From assembly GCF_038396755.1 (NCBI RefSeq), contig NZ_CP149822.1:620001-684000 (forward strand): a DNA stretch of 64,000 nucleotides, read 5' to 3'. The position numbers were made by a program, and so were the translations under genes. The DNA comes from Chitinophaga pollutisoli. Lineage in GTDB: Bacteria; Bacteroidota; Bacteroidia; Chitinophagales; Chitinophagaceae. The notes beneath the pieces were generated by a model. That model searched no databases. It was given only the letters and a program-made list of their open reading frames with translations, and was not told the DNA's origin. Shown in pieces: positions 18,046-27,209 of this stretch (positions within the stretch are counted from its first letter, which is position 1; every line of letters begins with the position of its first letter).

Positions 18046-19215
18046 ATGCCCGGCCAACAAAGGGAAGAACTCGCTTATTACCAGCAACTGATCCGCAAAC
18101 TGATGGAAGGTACCATCACAGAAGCGGAGCGGGAACAACTGGAAGACTGGTACAACACCGGCATGGAGGATCCCGTGCAAATCCCGGCCAGCTTCGTTCC
18201 CGGCGAAGCAGAGCATGAAGCCCGCCTGCTGGCGCGCATCCGCGACAAAGCGGGCATCAGCACCGGTACGCGCGTGGTTCCCTGGCGCCGCCACACCTGG
18301 CGCGCCGCCGCGGTCATCTTCCTCATCGGGGGCGCCGCCACGTTCTTCATCCTCAACCAACGAAACCCGGCCAAACCGGCAGCGCAACCCGCCACCATGG
18401 CGCAGGACGTAAAAGCCCCCCGCTCCTCCCGCGCCACCATCACCCTCGGCGACGGCTCCCAGCTGGTGCTCGACAGCCTTGCCAACGGCGCCACCACCAC
18501 GCAATCGAACACGCAGATTATTAAGCTCGACGGCGGCGAGATCGCCTATAACGGCAGCGCCAGCGAAAACAGCGCTCCCGTATTCAACACGCTTAACAAT
18601 CCCAGGGGCAGCCAGGTAGTCAGCATCACCCTGTCCGACGGTACCCGCGTTTGGCTCAACGCCGGCTCCTCCCTCACCTACCCCGTTGTTTTTCACGGCA
18701 GGCAACGTAACGTGGAACTGAAAGGCGAAGGGTATTTTGAAGTGGCGAAGAAGAATGGGCAACGGTTCGTGGTAACCGCCCGCGGTACGCAGACAGAAGT
18801 ATTGGGCACGCATTTCAACATCAACGCATATACCGAAGAATCTGCTACAACTATCACTTTACTCGAAGGGGCGGTACAGCTCCATCTTTCCGGCAACACC
18901 CATCCCCTGCGGCCTGGCGAACAGGCGTCGGTAACACCGGCAGGGAACATTACCACTACCCGGCCCGACCTGGACCAGGTAATGGCCTGGAAGAAAGGGG
19001 ATTTCTATTTCACGGGAACCGATATCGAAACTGTTATGCGGCAAGCCGCGCGGTGGTACGACCTGGAAGTGGAATACCGCGGCAAGGTGACCGGCACCCT
19101 GTCGGGCGACGTATCGCGGAGCGTCAATGCCTCCGAACTGTTCCAGATGCTGGAACTCACCGGGCGCGTGTCTTTCGAAATCGAAGGCCGCAAAGTCATC
19201 GTCATACCTAAATAA
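18046..19215 (+). CDS. FecR-family anti-sigma factor
   Basis: A 389-residue inner-membrane regulator. The N-terminal cytoplasmic sigma-binding segment (1-80) precedes one membrane helix (about 84-103, TWRAAAVIFLIGGAATFFIL). A periplasmic FecR domain follows (about 115-300, with DGTRVWLNAGSSLTYP and ELKGEGYFEV). A C-terminal STN-like DUF4974 domain (about 315-389) carries GDFYFTGTDIETVMRQAARWYDLEV. It holds the ECF factor inactive until it contacts the N-terminal domain of the cognate SusC, encoded next. The order sigma, anti-sigma, susC, susD is conserved in the phylum. Confidence 0.93.
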   Translation: MPGQQREELAYYQQLIRKLMEGTITEAEREQLEDWYNTGMEDPVQIPASFVPGEAEHEARLLARIRDKAGISTGTRVVPWRRHTWRAAAVIFLIGGAATFFILNQRNPAKPAAQPATMAQDVKAPRSSRATITLGDGSQLVLDSLANGATTTQSNTQIIKLDGGEIAYNGSASENSAPVFNTLNNPRGSQVVSITLSDGTRVWLNAGSSLTYPVVFHGRQRNVELKGEGYFEVAKKNGQRFVVTARGTQTEVLGTHFNINAYTEESATTITLLEGAVQLHLSGNTHPLRPGEQASVTPAGNITTTRPDLDQVMAWKKGDFYFTGTDIETVMRQAARWYDLEVEYRGKVTGTLSGDVSRSVNASELFQMLELTGRVSFEIEGRKVIVIPK

Positions 19216-19275
19216 CATATGAATATGCAACGCAACCAAAATCTGGTGTACCTGCCAGCAAAACACAAGTAAAAG

Positions 19276-19317
19276 GGCTTTCCAAAAGAAAGCCGTCGCG
19301 TGGTCAGACGCGACGGC
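19276..19317 (+). promoter_or_regulatory. Two adjacent stem-loops between anti-sigma and susC genes
   Basis: GGCTTTC / GAAAGCC (7 bp, 19276-19294) abuts and partly shares bases with GCCGTCGCGT / ACGCGACGGC (perfect 10 bp, 19292-19317). The pair is mutually exclusive at the shared GCC, as in an attenuator. No U-run follows directly. It could separate regulator expression from the strongly expressed susC, or act as a processing site. Confidence 0.55.
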
Positions 19318-19408
19318 CGGAATTCGGGCGCCTGAAATTACAATCTCGCTTGACTGTTTTATTTATTCACCCAAACCTGTCCCGGGGAAACCGGGACCCG
19401 GCAAAGAT

Positions 19409-22400
19409 ATGACTTTAACCAAAGACTTGCCAGCCAGGAAACCGCGCAGTACGCATCCGCGCGTCATCATTTTTCATGAGACTTTAAAAACCAAGGTGAT
19501 CCGAGCCATGAAACTTTCCTCGATCTTCATGCTGATCGGGTGTCTTGCCGCTAGTGCCAAGGGTTACACACAGAAGCTCACCATTAACGAGAAAGACGCT
19601 CCGATTTCCCGGGTTTTCCGGGCGATTAAAAAGCAAACGGGATACAATTTCGTGTATTTCGACAGCGACATCCAGGCGGCGCAGCGCGTGACCGTGCAGG
19701 TGCACGACCGGCCGCTGGAAGACGTATTGCAGATCTGCCTGAACAACCAGCCCGTCACGTACAAAATCGTCAACCGCACGATCATTTTGTCACGCAAAGC
19801 CAACGCCTCCTTCCGCCAGGGTGCGGCTGCCGATTCCGTGAAAGGGGATATTTCGGGAAGATTGCTCACCCAGGCCGGGGAACCGGTGTGGGGCGCGAGT
19901 ATTTTCGTGAAAGGAACGCCCAGGGGCACGCAATCCAACGAGCAGGGCCGTTTCCAGCTGTCCGACGTCCGCCAGGGCTCGGTGCTGGTGATTACCTTCG
20001 TGGGATTTGCCACGCAGGAAATGAAAGCGCATTTCAGCGCTGACGGTTCCGTGCAGCTGAGCGGCACCGGTGTTTCCGTTTCCCGGACCAACGAAGGTTA
20101 CCTCGCCATTATCATGAAGCCATCCGCCCGGCAAATGGACGAAGTGCTGGTGGTGCCCTACGGCACGCAGAGCCGCGCTTCCTACACAGGTTCCGCCGTT
20201 ACGGTGAAGAGCGAGCAGCTGGAAGACCGGTCCCGCCCTTCTTTCCAGCAATCGCTGCAGGGGAACGTAGCGGGGATGCAGGTGATGGAATCCACCGGCC
20301 AGCCGGGCGCCGCGCCCACCGTGAGGCTCCGGGGCATCAGTTCCTTCAGCGGCATCAACACGCCTTTGTATGTGGTAGACGGCGTGCCCATGCTCACGCA
20401 GGAAATCACCACGCTGGCCACCTCCTCCAACTCCGGCGCCGGCATCAACCCGAACGATATCGAATCCATTACGGTGTTGAAAGACGCTTCCGCCGCTTCG
20501 ATCTACGGTTCGCAGGGCGCGAATGGCGTGATCCTCATTACCACGAAAAAAGGCGCTGCTGGCCGCACGAACATTTCCGCTTCCGCCAATTACGGCATCA
20601 ACCAGATGGCCACCTCCAAGCGCAATAAACCGCTGAGCACGGCCGAGATGACGGAACTGATGATCGAAGGCGTCCTGAACCGGCAGACCAACGGCATCAC
20701 CACACCCGACGCCGCGAAAGCATTCCTTGTTACCCAGGGCCTGAACCCGGATGTGAATACCGACTGGATGGATGTCATCACCCAAACCGGACAATACCAG
20801 CAATATAACCTGTCGGCCTCCGGCGGGAACGATAAAACGAAATTCTTCCTTTCCGGCGGTTACTATAAACAAGACGCCGTAACCCGCGGGCAGTGGTTCG
20901 ACCGCAAGACCGCGCGCATCAACCTCAACCACAAAGCCAGCAAACGGCTCAGCTTCAACAGCACCATGAACTTCACCGGGCAGCGGCTGAGCACCGTACC
21001 GGCGGCGGGAACGGGGCAAAACCCCATCCGCAGCCTCTACCGCCTCGTGCCCTGGCTGGCGCCGTATACCGAAACCGGGGCCTACAATCCCAATCTCGTT
21101 TACAATCCTGAAATCGTACGGAACGAAAACAAATACGAAACGAACATTTACCAGGCCATCGGCAACGTGGGCGCGCAATTGCAGATAACGGATTACCTAT
21201 CCGCCGAATCCAAACTGGGCATCGATATTCATTACTCCGACGATTACCGCTACTGGAGCCCGCTCTGGAGCGACGGCCGCGGTTCCAACGGCCGGGGTGC
21301 GGAATACTCAACTTTGTGGGCCAACTGGACGGCTTCGAACCTCCTGAAGTTCAACCGGCAATTCGGCAGTCTCGGCGTGAACGCCACCGTTGGCCAGGAA
21401 GGCGCCCGCCGCAACCTGAAACGCGTGAGCACGCAGGCGAACAATTTCGCGGCGCAGGATCTCTACACGCTGCAGAACGCATCGGAGCCATTCGTGGCCT
21501 GGAGCTACCGCGCGGCGGCTTCCATCGCTTCCTATTTCGTGAATACCAGCTTTAACTACGACCAGAAATATTACATCAACCTCACCGGCCGCCGCGACGG
21601 TTCGTCGCGCTTCGGCAGCCTCCGCCGCTGGGCCAACTTCTGGTCGGCCGGCGCGGCCTGGAACATCGACAAAGAAAACTTCATGATGAACGCTTCCTGG
21701 ATCGACCGGCTGAAACTCAGGGCCAGCTATGGTTTGAGCGGCAGTCAGCTGGGCGATTACTACGGCGCGCAGGGCTTCCTTTCCGGCGGCAACAACTATA
21801 TGAACCTGCCGGGATTCATCGTCGGGCAAATCGAAAGCGGCACGCTGACCTGGGAAGAGAACCGTCCGCTCGACATCGGGCTAGAATTCGAATTCCTGAA
21901 AGGCAGGTTATCCGGCAGCATCGACTGGTACACCCGCCGCACCAGCAACCTCTTCCAGGACATGCCCGTTCCCATGGAAAACGGTGTAAGCAAACTGAAT
22001 TACAACGTGGGCGGGATGAAGAACGAAGGATGGGAACTGGCCATCAACGGCCAGGCCATCAAGGCAAAATCAGCTGGCGGATTTGACTGGAACATCAACT
22101 TCAACATCTCCACGCAGAAAAACAAAATCCTCGCTTACCAGGATTCGAGCGTGGTAACAGGGGTTTTTCTCCGGGAAATCGGCGGCGACTTCTACCAGTT
22201 CTACCTCCGCGGCTATGCCGGCGTAGATCCCCAAACCGGGGACGCCCTTTGGTATACCGACAAAACCGAATCCAAAACCACCAACGTCTACAACCAGGCC
22301 GCGCCTTACAAGCAAACCGGCAAAAGCGCGCTGGCATCGGTTTTCGGCGGGCTGACCAATACGTTCTCTTTCAAAGGCGTATCGCTGTCCACCCTCATTT

Positions 22401-22843
22401 ACTTCAATTGGGGCAATCACATTTACGACAGCTGGGGCGCCTACACGCAATCGGATGGTTCGGCGGGGCTGACCGAAACCGGCCAGATCAGCCGGATGAC
22501 TTACGACCACCATTGGAAAAAGCCTGGCGACAATGCCAAATATCCGAAGATGGCGTACCGCGGGAGCCAATCGGGGCTTTCGAATCAATCGTCGACCCGT
22601 TTCCTGTACGACGGCAGTTACATCCGTCTGCGCGAGGTCACGCTTTCGTACCAGATCCCGGTGCGGGGCCAGCTAAAGCAGGTGGTGCGGGGCGCGTCGG
22701 TATATGTGCGGGGCAACAACCTCTACACATATGTCCGCGACCCGTATTTGCCGTATGATCCCGAAACGGATATCAGCGGCGTGCTGGACCAGAACCTGCC
22801 GATTTCGCGGCAATTCGCCATTGGCGTAAATCTTTCCCTTTAA
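19409..22843 (+). CDS. SusC/RagA-family TonB-linked outer-membrane transporter
   Basis: A 1144-residue SusC-type importer. An N-terminal leader is followed by a hydrophobic export signal (MKLSSIFMLIGCLAASAKG from nt 19508). An STN signalling domain (about 60-115) is what contacts the FecR anti-sigma. A carboxypeptidase-like beta sandwich (about 145-235) precedes the plug (QQSLQGNVAGMQV, RGISSF, PLYVVDGVPM) and a barrel ending FAIGVNLSL. I kept the ATG at 19409; long leaders are common on regulated SusC proteins, but 19508 is possible. It lies 11 nt upstream of its SusD partner. Cargo is not readable from sequence; downstream genes suggest peptides from cell walls. Confidence 0.95.
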   Translation: MTLTKDLPARKPRSTHPRVIIFHETLKTKVIRAMKLSSIFMLIGCLAASAKGYTQKLTINEKDAPISRVFRAIKKQTGYNFVYFDSDIQAAQRVTVQVHDRPLEDVLQICLNNQPVTYKIVNRTIILSRKANASFRQGAAADSVKGDISGRLLTQAGEPVWGASIFVKGTPRGTQSNEQGRFQLSDVRQGSVLVITFVGFATQEMKAHFSADGSVQLSGTGVSVSRTNEGYLAIIMKPSARQMDEVLVVPYGTQSRASYTGSAVTVKSEQLEDRSRPSFQQSLQGNVAGMQVMESTGQPGAAPTVRLRGISSFSGINTPLYVVDGVPMLTQEITTLATSSNSGAGINPNDIESITVLKDASAASIYGSQGANGVILITTKKGAAGRTNISASANYGINQMATSKRNKPLSTAEMTELMIEGVLNRQTNGITTPDAAKAFLVTQGLNPDVNTDWMDVITQTGQYQQYNLSASGGNDKTKFFLSGGYYKQDAVTRGQWFDRKTARINLNHKASKRLSFNSTMNFTGQRLSTVPAAGTGQNPIRSLYRLVPWLAPYTETGAYNPNLVYNPEIVRNENKYETNIYQAIGNVGAQLQITDYLSAESKLGIDIHYSDDYRYWSPLWSDGRGSNGRGAEYSTLWANWTASNLLKFNRQFGSLGVNATVGQEGARRNLKRVSTQANNFAAQDLYTLQNASEPFVAWSYRAAASIASYFVNTSFNYDQKYYINLTGRRDGSSRFGSLRRWANFWSAGAAWNIDKENFMMNASWIDRLKLRASYGLSGSQLGDYYGAQGFLSGGNNYMNLPGFIVGQIESGTLTWEENRPLDIGLEFEFLKGRLSGSIDWYTRRTSNLFQDMPVPMENGVSKLNYNVGGMKNEGWELAINGQAIKAKSAGGFDWNINFNISTQKNKILAYQDSSVVTGVFLREIGGDFYQFYLRGYAGVDPQTGDALWYTDKTESKTTNVYNQAAPYKQTGKSALASVFGGLTNTFSFKGVSLSTLIYFNWGNHIYDSWGAYTQSDGSAGLTETGQISRMTYDHHWKKPGDNAKYPKMAYRGSQSGLSNQSSTRFLYDGSYIRLREVTLSYQIPVRGQLKQVVRGASVYVRGNNLYTYVRDPYLPYDPETDISGVLDQNLPISRQFAIGVNLSL

Positions 22844-22854
22844 TCCTTCAATGC

Positions 22855-24315
22855 ATGTGTATGCAAACGATAAAAGCCAGGATCATGCGAAGTCTTGCAT
22901 CCTACACCATCATTCTTGCCGCGTGCGCTGCCTTTATGACGGCGGGCTGCGGGAAATCGTTCCTGGAGCTGAAGAACCCGCAGGCCATCGATTTCGACCA
23001 GATCAAAGATCTCGAATCGCTCACGACCGCTTCGACAGGTGTGTACAGCCGGTTTAAGCAGGCGAATTATTATAACCGCACGTTTATACTGGTGCCCGAG
23101 CTGATGAGCGACAACTGTTTCATCAGCATCCGCAATTTCGGGCGCTACCTCAACCAGGACCGCTTTGCCGTGGGCAACGGCGATTCCTATCTGACCGGCG
23201 CGTGGCAGCTGATGAACCAGGTGATCGTAAATGCCAACCTGGCGCTGTCTTCTGCGCAGAAAATCACCTTCCCGGCTGCCGAACAGGCGAAGGCCAGCCA
23301 GGTAACCGGCGAGTTGTATGCCTGCCGGGCGCTGGCCATGTTCGACATGGTACGCCTGTTTGCACAGCCGTATAACTTTTCGGCGGGCGCAGCCCATTTG
23401 GGCATCCCGGTATATACGCAACCCTCTAATCAGATCATTTATCCCAACCGGGAGAATGTGGCGAAGAGCTACGCGCAGATCGTTGCCGACCTGAAGCAGG
23501 CGGAATCGCTGATGGCCAACGCGAAAAGCAACGGCCGGTTTACGCTGGCCGCGGTGCAGGGGCTTTTGGCTAAAGTGTACCTCTACCAGGAAGACTGGGC
23601 CAACGCCGAAACCTACGCCACTAAAGTGATCGATAACACGCTGTACACGCTCCTCCCCGCTTCGGGATACGTGGCCAGCTGGAGCGCCAAATTTTCCGCG
23701 GAATCGTTGCTGGAGATCGGCAATACGCCCAATAGCAATTCCGGTTCCGACGGCATCGGGTACATGACCGAACAAGCCGGGTACGGCGACCTGCTCGCAT
23801 CCAAAGATTTGTACGACACTTATACCGCCACCGACGTCCGCCGTGGGCTTATTACGCCGGGCGCGCGCGTCAACGCGGAGCCGCAGGCGTATTTCATCGG
23901 GAAGTATCCGAATGGGGTGGGGACGAAAGATGACAACCCGAAAGTGTTGCGCAAAGCGGAAATGTGGCTCATCCGCGCCGAAGCACGCGCCGAGTTGTCG
24001 CTCACCGATGCTTCCAAACGCGCCGGAGCACTGGCGGACCTGAACGTGATCGTCAAACGTGCAGACCCGTCCGCTACGGATGTAGATCTGAGCGGCGAAG
24101 CGCTCATCGACCGGATTATCCTCGAACGCCGCAAAGAGCTTGCCTTCGAAGGAAACCGGCTGTTCGACCTCAACCGGAAAGGAAAAGACGTGATCAACAT
24201 CCAGTCGGATGCGCAGACCACCTACAAATATCCCAACAACCGTTTCATCATGCCCATTCCTTATGATGAAATGAACGCCAATCCCAACATGGAACAGAAT
24301 CCTGGCTGGCGCTGA
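22855..24315 (+). CDS. SusD/RagB-family surface lipoprotein
   Basis: A 486-residue nutrient-binding lipoprotein that forms the lid on SusC. Signal peptide and lipobox end FMTAGC (about residues 27-32). Tetratricopeptide-like helices typical of SusD occur at ASQVTGELYACRALAMFDMVRLFAQPY and VQGLLAKVYLYQEDWANAETYA. The C-terminal SusD signature ILERRKELAFEGNRLFDLNRKG is present, and it ends NPNMEQNPGW. It follows susC directly, so the two are co-transcribed and co-regulated by the ECF/FecR pair. Confidence 0.95.
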   Translation: MCMQTIKARIMRSLASYTIILAACAAFMTAGCGKSFLELKNPQAIDFDQIKDLESLTTASTGVYSRFKQANYYNRTFILVPELMSDNCFISIRNFGRYLNQDRFAVGNGDSYLTGAWQLMNQVIVNANLALSSAQKITFPAAEQAKASQVTGELYACRALAMFDMVRLFAQPYNFSAGAAHLGIPVYTQPSNQIIYPNRENVAKSYAQIVADLKQAESLMANAKSNGRFTLAAVQGLLAKVYLYQEDWANAETYATKVIDNTLYTLLPASGYVASWSAKFSAESLLEIGNTPNSNSGSDGIGYMTEQAGYGDLLASKDLYDTYTATDVRRGLITPGARVNAEPQAYFIGKYPNGVGTKDDNPKVLRKAEMWLIRAEARAELSLTDASKRAGALADLNVIVKRADPSATDVDLSGEALIDRIILERRKELAFEGNRLFDLNRKGKDVINIQSDAQTTYKYPNNRFIMPIPYDEMNANPNMEQNPGWR

Positions 24316-24359
24316 ACCGCCGGCAAAAGTCAAACATTCATTCCTCTAAAATCAATGTT

Positions 24360-25571
24360 ATGCAATTCAACAATTCCTCTCGCTTTATACAATACTCCAC
24401 CCTCGGCCTGATCACCGCCATGTTGTTCCTGGCGGCCTGTTCCAAAAAGGATCTCGTTGCACCGCCCGCGCCGGAACACAAGCCCGACACACAATCCTCC
24501 ATCACCACCATCATGCCCGACATGCCGGTGATCGACACCCAGATCGCCAGTTTCATGGCGCTGTACCAGGTGCCCGGCGCCTCCATCGCCGTGGTGAAAG
24601 ACGGCAAGCTCGTGTACGCGAAAGGCTACGGCATCGCCGACTCCACCACGATGGATATGGTAGACACGTCCAGCCTGTTCCGCATCGCCAGTCTCAGCAA
24701 GTTCGTGACCACGCTCGGGGTGATGAAGCTGGTGGAAGACGATTCGCTGGAGCTGACCGATAAGATTTTCGGCGTGGGCGCGCTCCTCGATACCACGCTG
24801 GGCACCAAACCTTATCCCGCCTATATCCAGGACATGACCGTGGAGCAACTGCTGCGCCACGAAGGCGGCGGATGGGGCAATTCCTCCAACGATCCCGCGT
24901 TCGCGCAATCCACCTATAACATCGACCAACTTATCGGCTGGGCCATCAATAACAGGCCGTTGACGAACGCTCCCGGCACCGTAACAGATTATTCCAACCT
25001 CGGCTTCATGATCATGGGCCGGATTATCGAGAAGATAACGGGACAGAACTATGTGACCTTCATCCAGCAAAACGTATTGGGCCCTTCGGGCGTCGCCAAC
25101 ATGCAGATCGGCGCGTCTACGTATGCGCTCAGAAAACCGAATGAAGTCCGCTATTACGGCCAGAACGGCAACAATCCCTACGGCTACAACAGCAACGCGT
25201 TCACGCGGCTGGGCGCAGCGGGCGCCTGGATCGGCAGTCCGATCGACTACATGCGCGTGATGGTGCACAACGACGGGTTCACGACGGTGCCCGACCTCCT
25301 GGCCGCGGCTACCACCACGGCGCTCAGCACCAAATCCACTATTTCCAATTACGCTTTCGGCATCCGCATCAGCACCAACGGGAACTGGTATCACGGTGGT
25401 TCGCTGTCGGGCACGCGAACCTGGATGGTGCGCACCTATCATGGTTACAGCTGGGCGATTTTCCTGAACACGCGCAACAACACCACGGCCTTTAACACCG
25501 CGCTCGACCGCCTGATATGGCCCGCGGTGAACAGCAGCGCCACCGCCTGGCCGGCGATCGACCTGTTTTGA
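24360..25571 (+). CDS. Serine hydrolase lipoprotein (beta-lactamase / class C PBP family)
   Basis: A 403-residue lipoprotein (LFLAAC, Cys about 27). It has the three active-site motifs of the family: SxxK as S111-L-S-K, YxN as Y211-S-N, and HGG in WYHGGSLSG. Relatives include D-aminopeptidases, DD-carboxypeptidases and esterases. It is the first of three different serine hydrolases in the SusCD operon. Together with the dipeptide epimerase downstream, an activity on D-amino-acid peptides is more likely than beta-lactam resistance, but substrate cannot be fixed from sequence. Confidence 0.88.
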   Translation: MQFNNSSRFIQYSTLGLITAMLFLAACSKKDLVAPPAPEHKPDTQSSITTIMPDMPVIDTQIASFMALYQVPGASIAVVKDGKLVYAKGYGIADSTTMDMVDTSSLFRIASLSKFVTTLGVMKLVEDDSLELTDKIFGVGALLDTTLGTKPYPAYIQDMTVEQLLRHEGGGWGNSSNDPAFAQSTYNIDQLIGWAINNRPLTNAPGTVTDYSNLGFMIMGRIIEKITGQNYVTFIQQNVLGPSGVANMQIGASTYALRKPNEVRYYGQNGNNPYGYNSNAFTRLGAAGAWIGSPIDYMRVMVHNDGFTTVPDLLAAATTTALSTKSTISNYAFGIRISTNGNWYHGGSLSGTRTWMVRTYHGYSWAIFLNTRNNTTAFNTALDRLIWPAVNSSATAWPAIDLF

Positions 25572-25605
25572 TCCCCTGTTTATCCAACGATAAAAAAGTA
25601 ACGGA

Positions 25606-27204
25606 ATGATGCACAAAATGATTGACATCGCCGGTTGCAGAAGCAGCCGGAAAGCCCTCCTTTTGTCCCTCCTCATAGCCGTCTATGCCACCGGGTTCGG
25701 CCAGCGGAAGCCAACGCCGCTGCCGCCGGGGCTGGACGCCTACATCGGGAAAGTCCTCGATTCCTTTCACGTGCCCGGTCTTGGCATCGCGGTGGTGAAA
25801 GACGGGCAGGTATTGCTTTCGAAGGGATACGGCGTCCGGAAAATGGGCGAAACCGGGAAGGTGGACGCACAAACCCTCTTCCCGATCGCTTCCAATACGA
25901 AGGCATTCACTGCTACGGCGCTGGGGATGCTCGCGGAGCGGGGCAAACTGCAATGGAAAGACCGCGTGATCGACCATTTGCCGTGGTTTCGGATGTCGGA
26001 CCCATATGTAACGCGGGAGATCACCATCCGGGATTTGCTGGTGCACAACAGCGGCCTGGCGCCCTATGCCGGGGACCTCATGCAATTCCCCGTGACCGAC
26101 TTCACACGGCGCGAGATCGTGGAGAAGATCCGATTCCTGCCGCTGGCCACCAGTTTCCGCTCCGCGTATGCGTACGACAACGTGCTGTACCTCGCGGCGG
26201 GCGAAGTGATCGAAGCGGCAAGCGGGTTGTCGTGGGAAGATTTCATCCGCCGCGAGATCCTCGATCCCGCGGGGATGCAGGGTACCCTGGAGCGGTTTTC
26301 CCGGTTCCAGGGGCAGATCAACGGCGCGATGCCGCACATCCCCGACAGCAAAGGCCGCATCAGCGTGCTGGAAACATTTTTCGAAGAAGGCATGAGCGAT
26401 AAATCCAACCCGGCGGGCGGCATCGTGTCGAATGCGGCGGATATGGCGAAATGGATGCTGGTACAACTGGATTCGGGGAAAACGTTGTTCCACCCCAAAA
26501 CCACTGCGCTGTTGTGGCAGGGCGTGAATCCCATGCCGGAAGTATCCGTACCTGCATGGATCGGGCCATCGCGCACGGACATGAACAGCTACGCGCTGGG
26601 GTTCAGGGTGTACCTCAACCGCGGCACCAAAGTAGTGACGCACGGCGGCAAGCTGGACGGCTTCGTGTCCTGCGTGATGCTCTTCCCGGAACATAGACTG
26701 GGCATAACGGTACTCACCAACCAGGAATCCGGCAACGCCTATAACGCCATCATCCAGCACCTGGCGGATTATTACCTGAAAAAACCGGCGACCGACTGGA
26801 TACGCGGTTACCGGATACAGGAAGACGCGAAGTTCGCGCGGTTCGCGGCGCTGGAAGGACAATCGCTGGCGAAGCGGGATAGCACCTCGCGCCCGGCGTT
26901 GCCGCTTGGAAAATACGCCGGCACCTACCGCGATCCCTGGTACGGGGATATAACGGTGACGCTGAAGGATGGCGCGCTGTACATGAAGGCACAGCATACG
27001 CCCGTGTTCTACGGCAAAATGGAGCACTGGCAGTATGAAACTTTCATCGTGCGGTGGGACCATCGCGAAGTGCGTGGCGACGCCTTTATCACATTTACAC
27101 CCGACGCCGGCGGAAAGATTGTGTCGGCGAAGATGAAAGCCGTATCGCCGCTCACTGACGTCAGTCTCGACTTTCATGACCTGGATCTGAAACCTGTTAA
27201 TTAA
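25606..27204 (+). CDS. Serine hydrolase with C-terminal DUF3471-like domain
   Basis: A 532-residue exported protein with a signal region ending YATGFGQ. Active-site motifs are S96-N-T-K (FPIASNTKAFTA), Y190-D-N and HGGKLDGF. A lipocalin-like DUF3471 domain occupies about residues 425-525 (LPLGKYAGTYRDPWYGDITVTL). This layout is common in periplasmic D-peptidases and esterases. It starts 34 nt after its neighbour and ends 5 nt before the next hydrolase gene, so it is clearly in the same transcript. Confidence 0.88.
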   Translation: MMHKMIDIAGCRSSRKALLLSLLIAVYATGFGQRKPTPLPPGLDAYIGKVLDSFHVPGLGIAVVKDGQVLLSKGYGVRKMGETGKVDAQTLFPIASNTKAFTATALGMLAERGKLQWKDRVIDHLPWFRMSDPYVTREITIRDLLVHNSGLAPYAGDLMQFPVTDFTRREIVEKIRFLPLATSFRSAYAYDNVLYLAAGEVIEAASGLSWEDFIRREILDPAGMQGTLERFSRFQGQINGAMPHIPDSKGRISVLETFFEEGMSDKSNPAGGIVSNAADMAKWMLVQLDSGKTLFHPKTTALLWQGVNPMPEVSVPAWIGPSRTDMNSYALGFRVYLNRGTKVVTHGGKLDGFVSCVMLFPEHRLGITVLTNQESGNAYNAIIQHLADYYLKKPATDWIRGYRIQEDAKFARFAALEGQSLAKRDSTSRPALPLGKYAGTYRDPWYGDITVTLKDGALYMKAQHTPVFYGKMEHWQYETFIVRWDHREVRGDAFITFTPDAGGKIVSAKMKAVSPLTDVSLDFHDLDLKPVN

Positions 27205-27209
27205 CCGAT

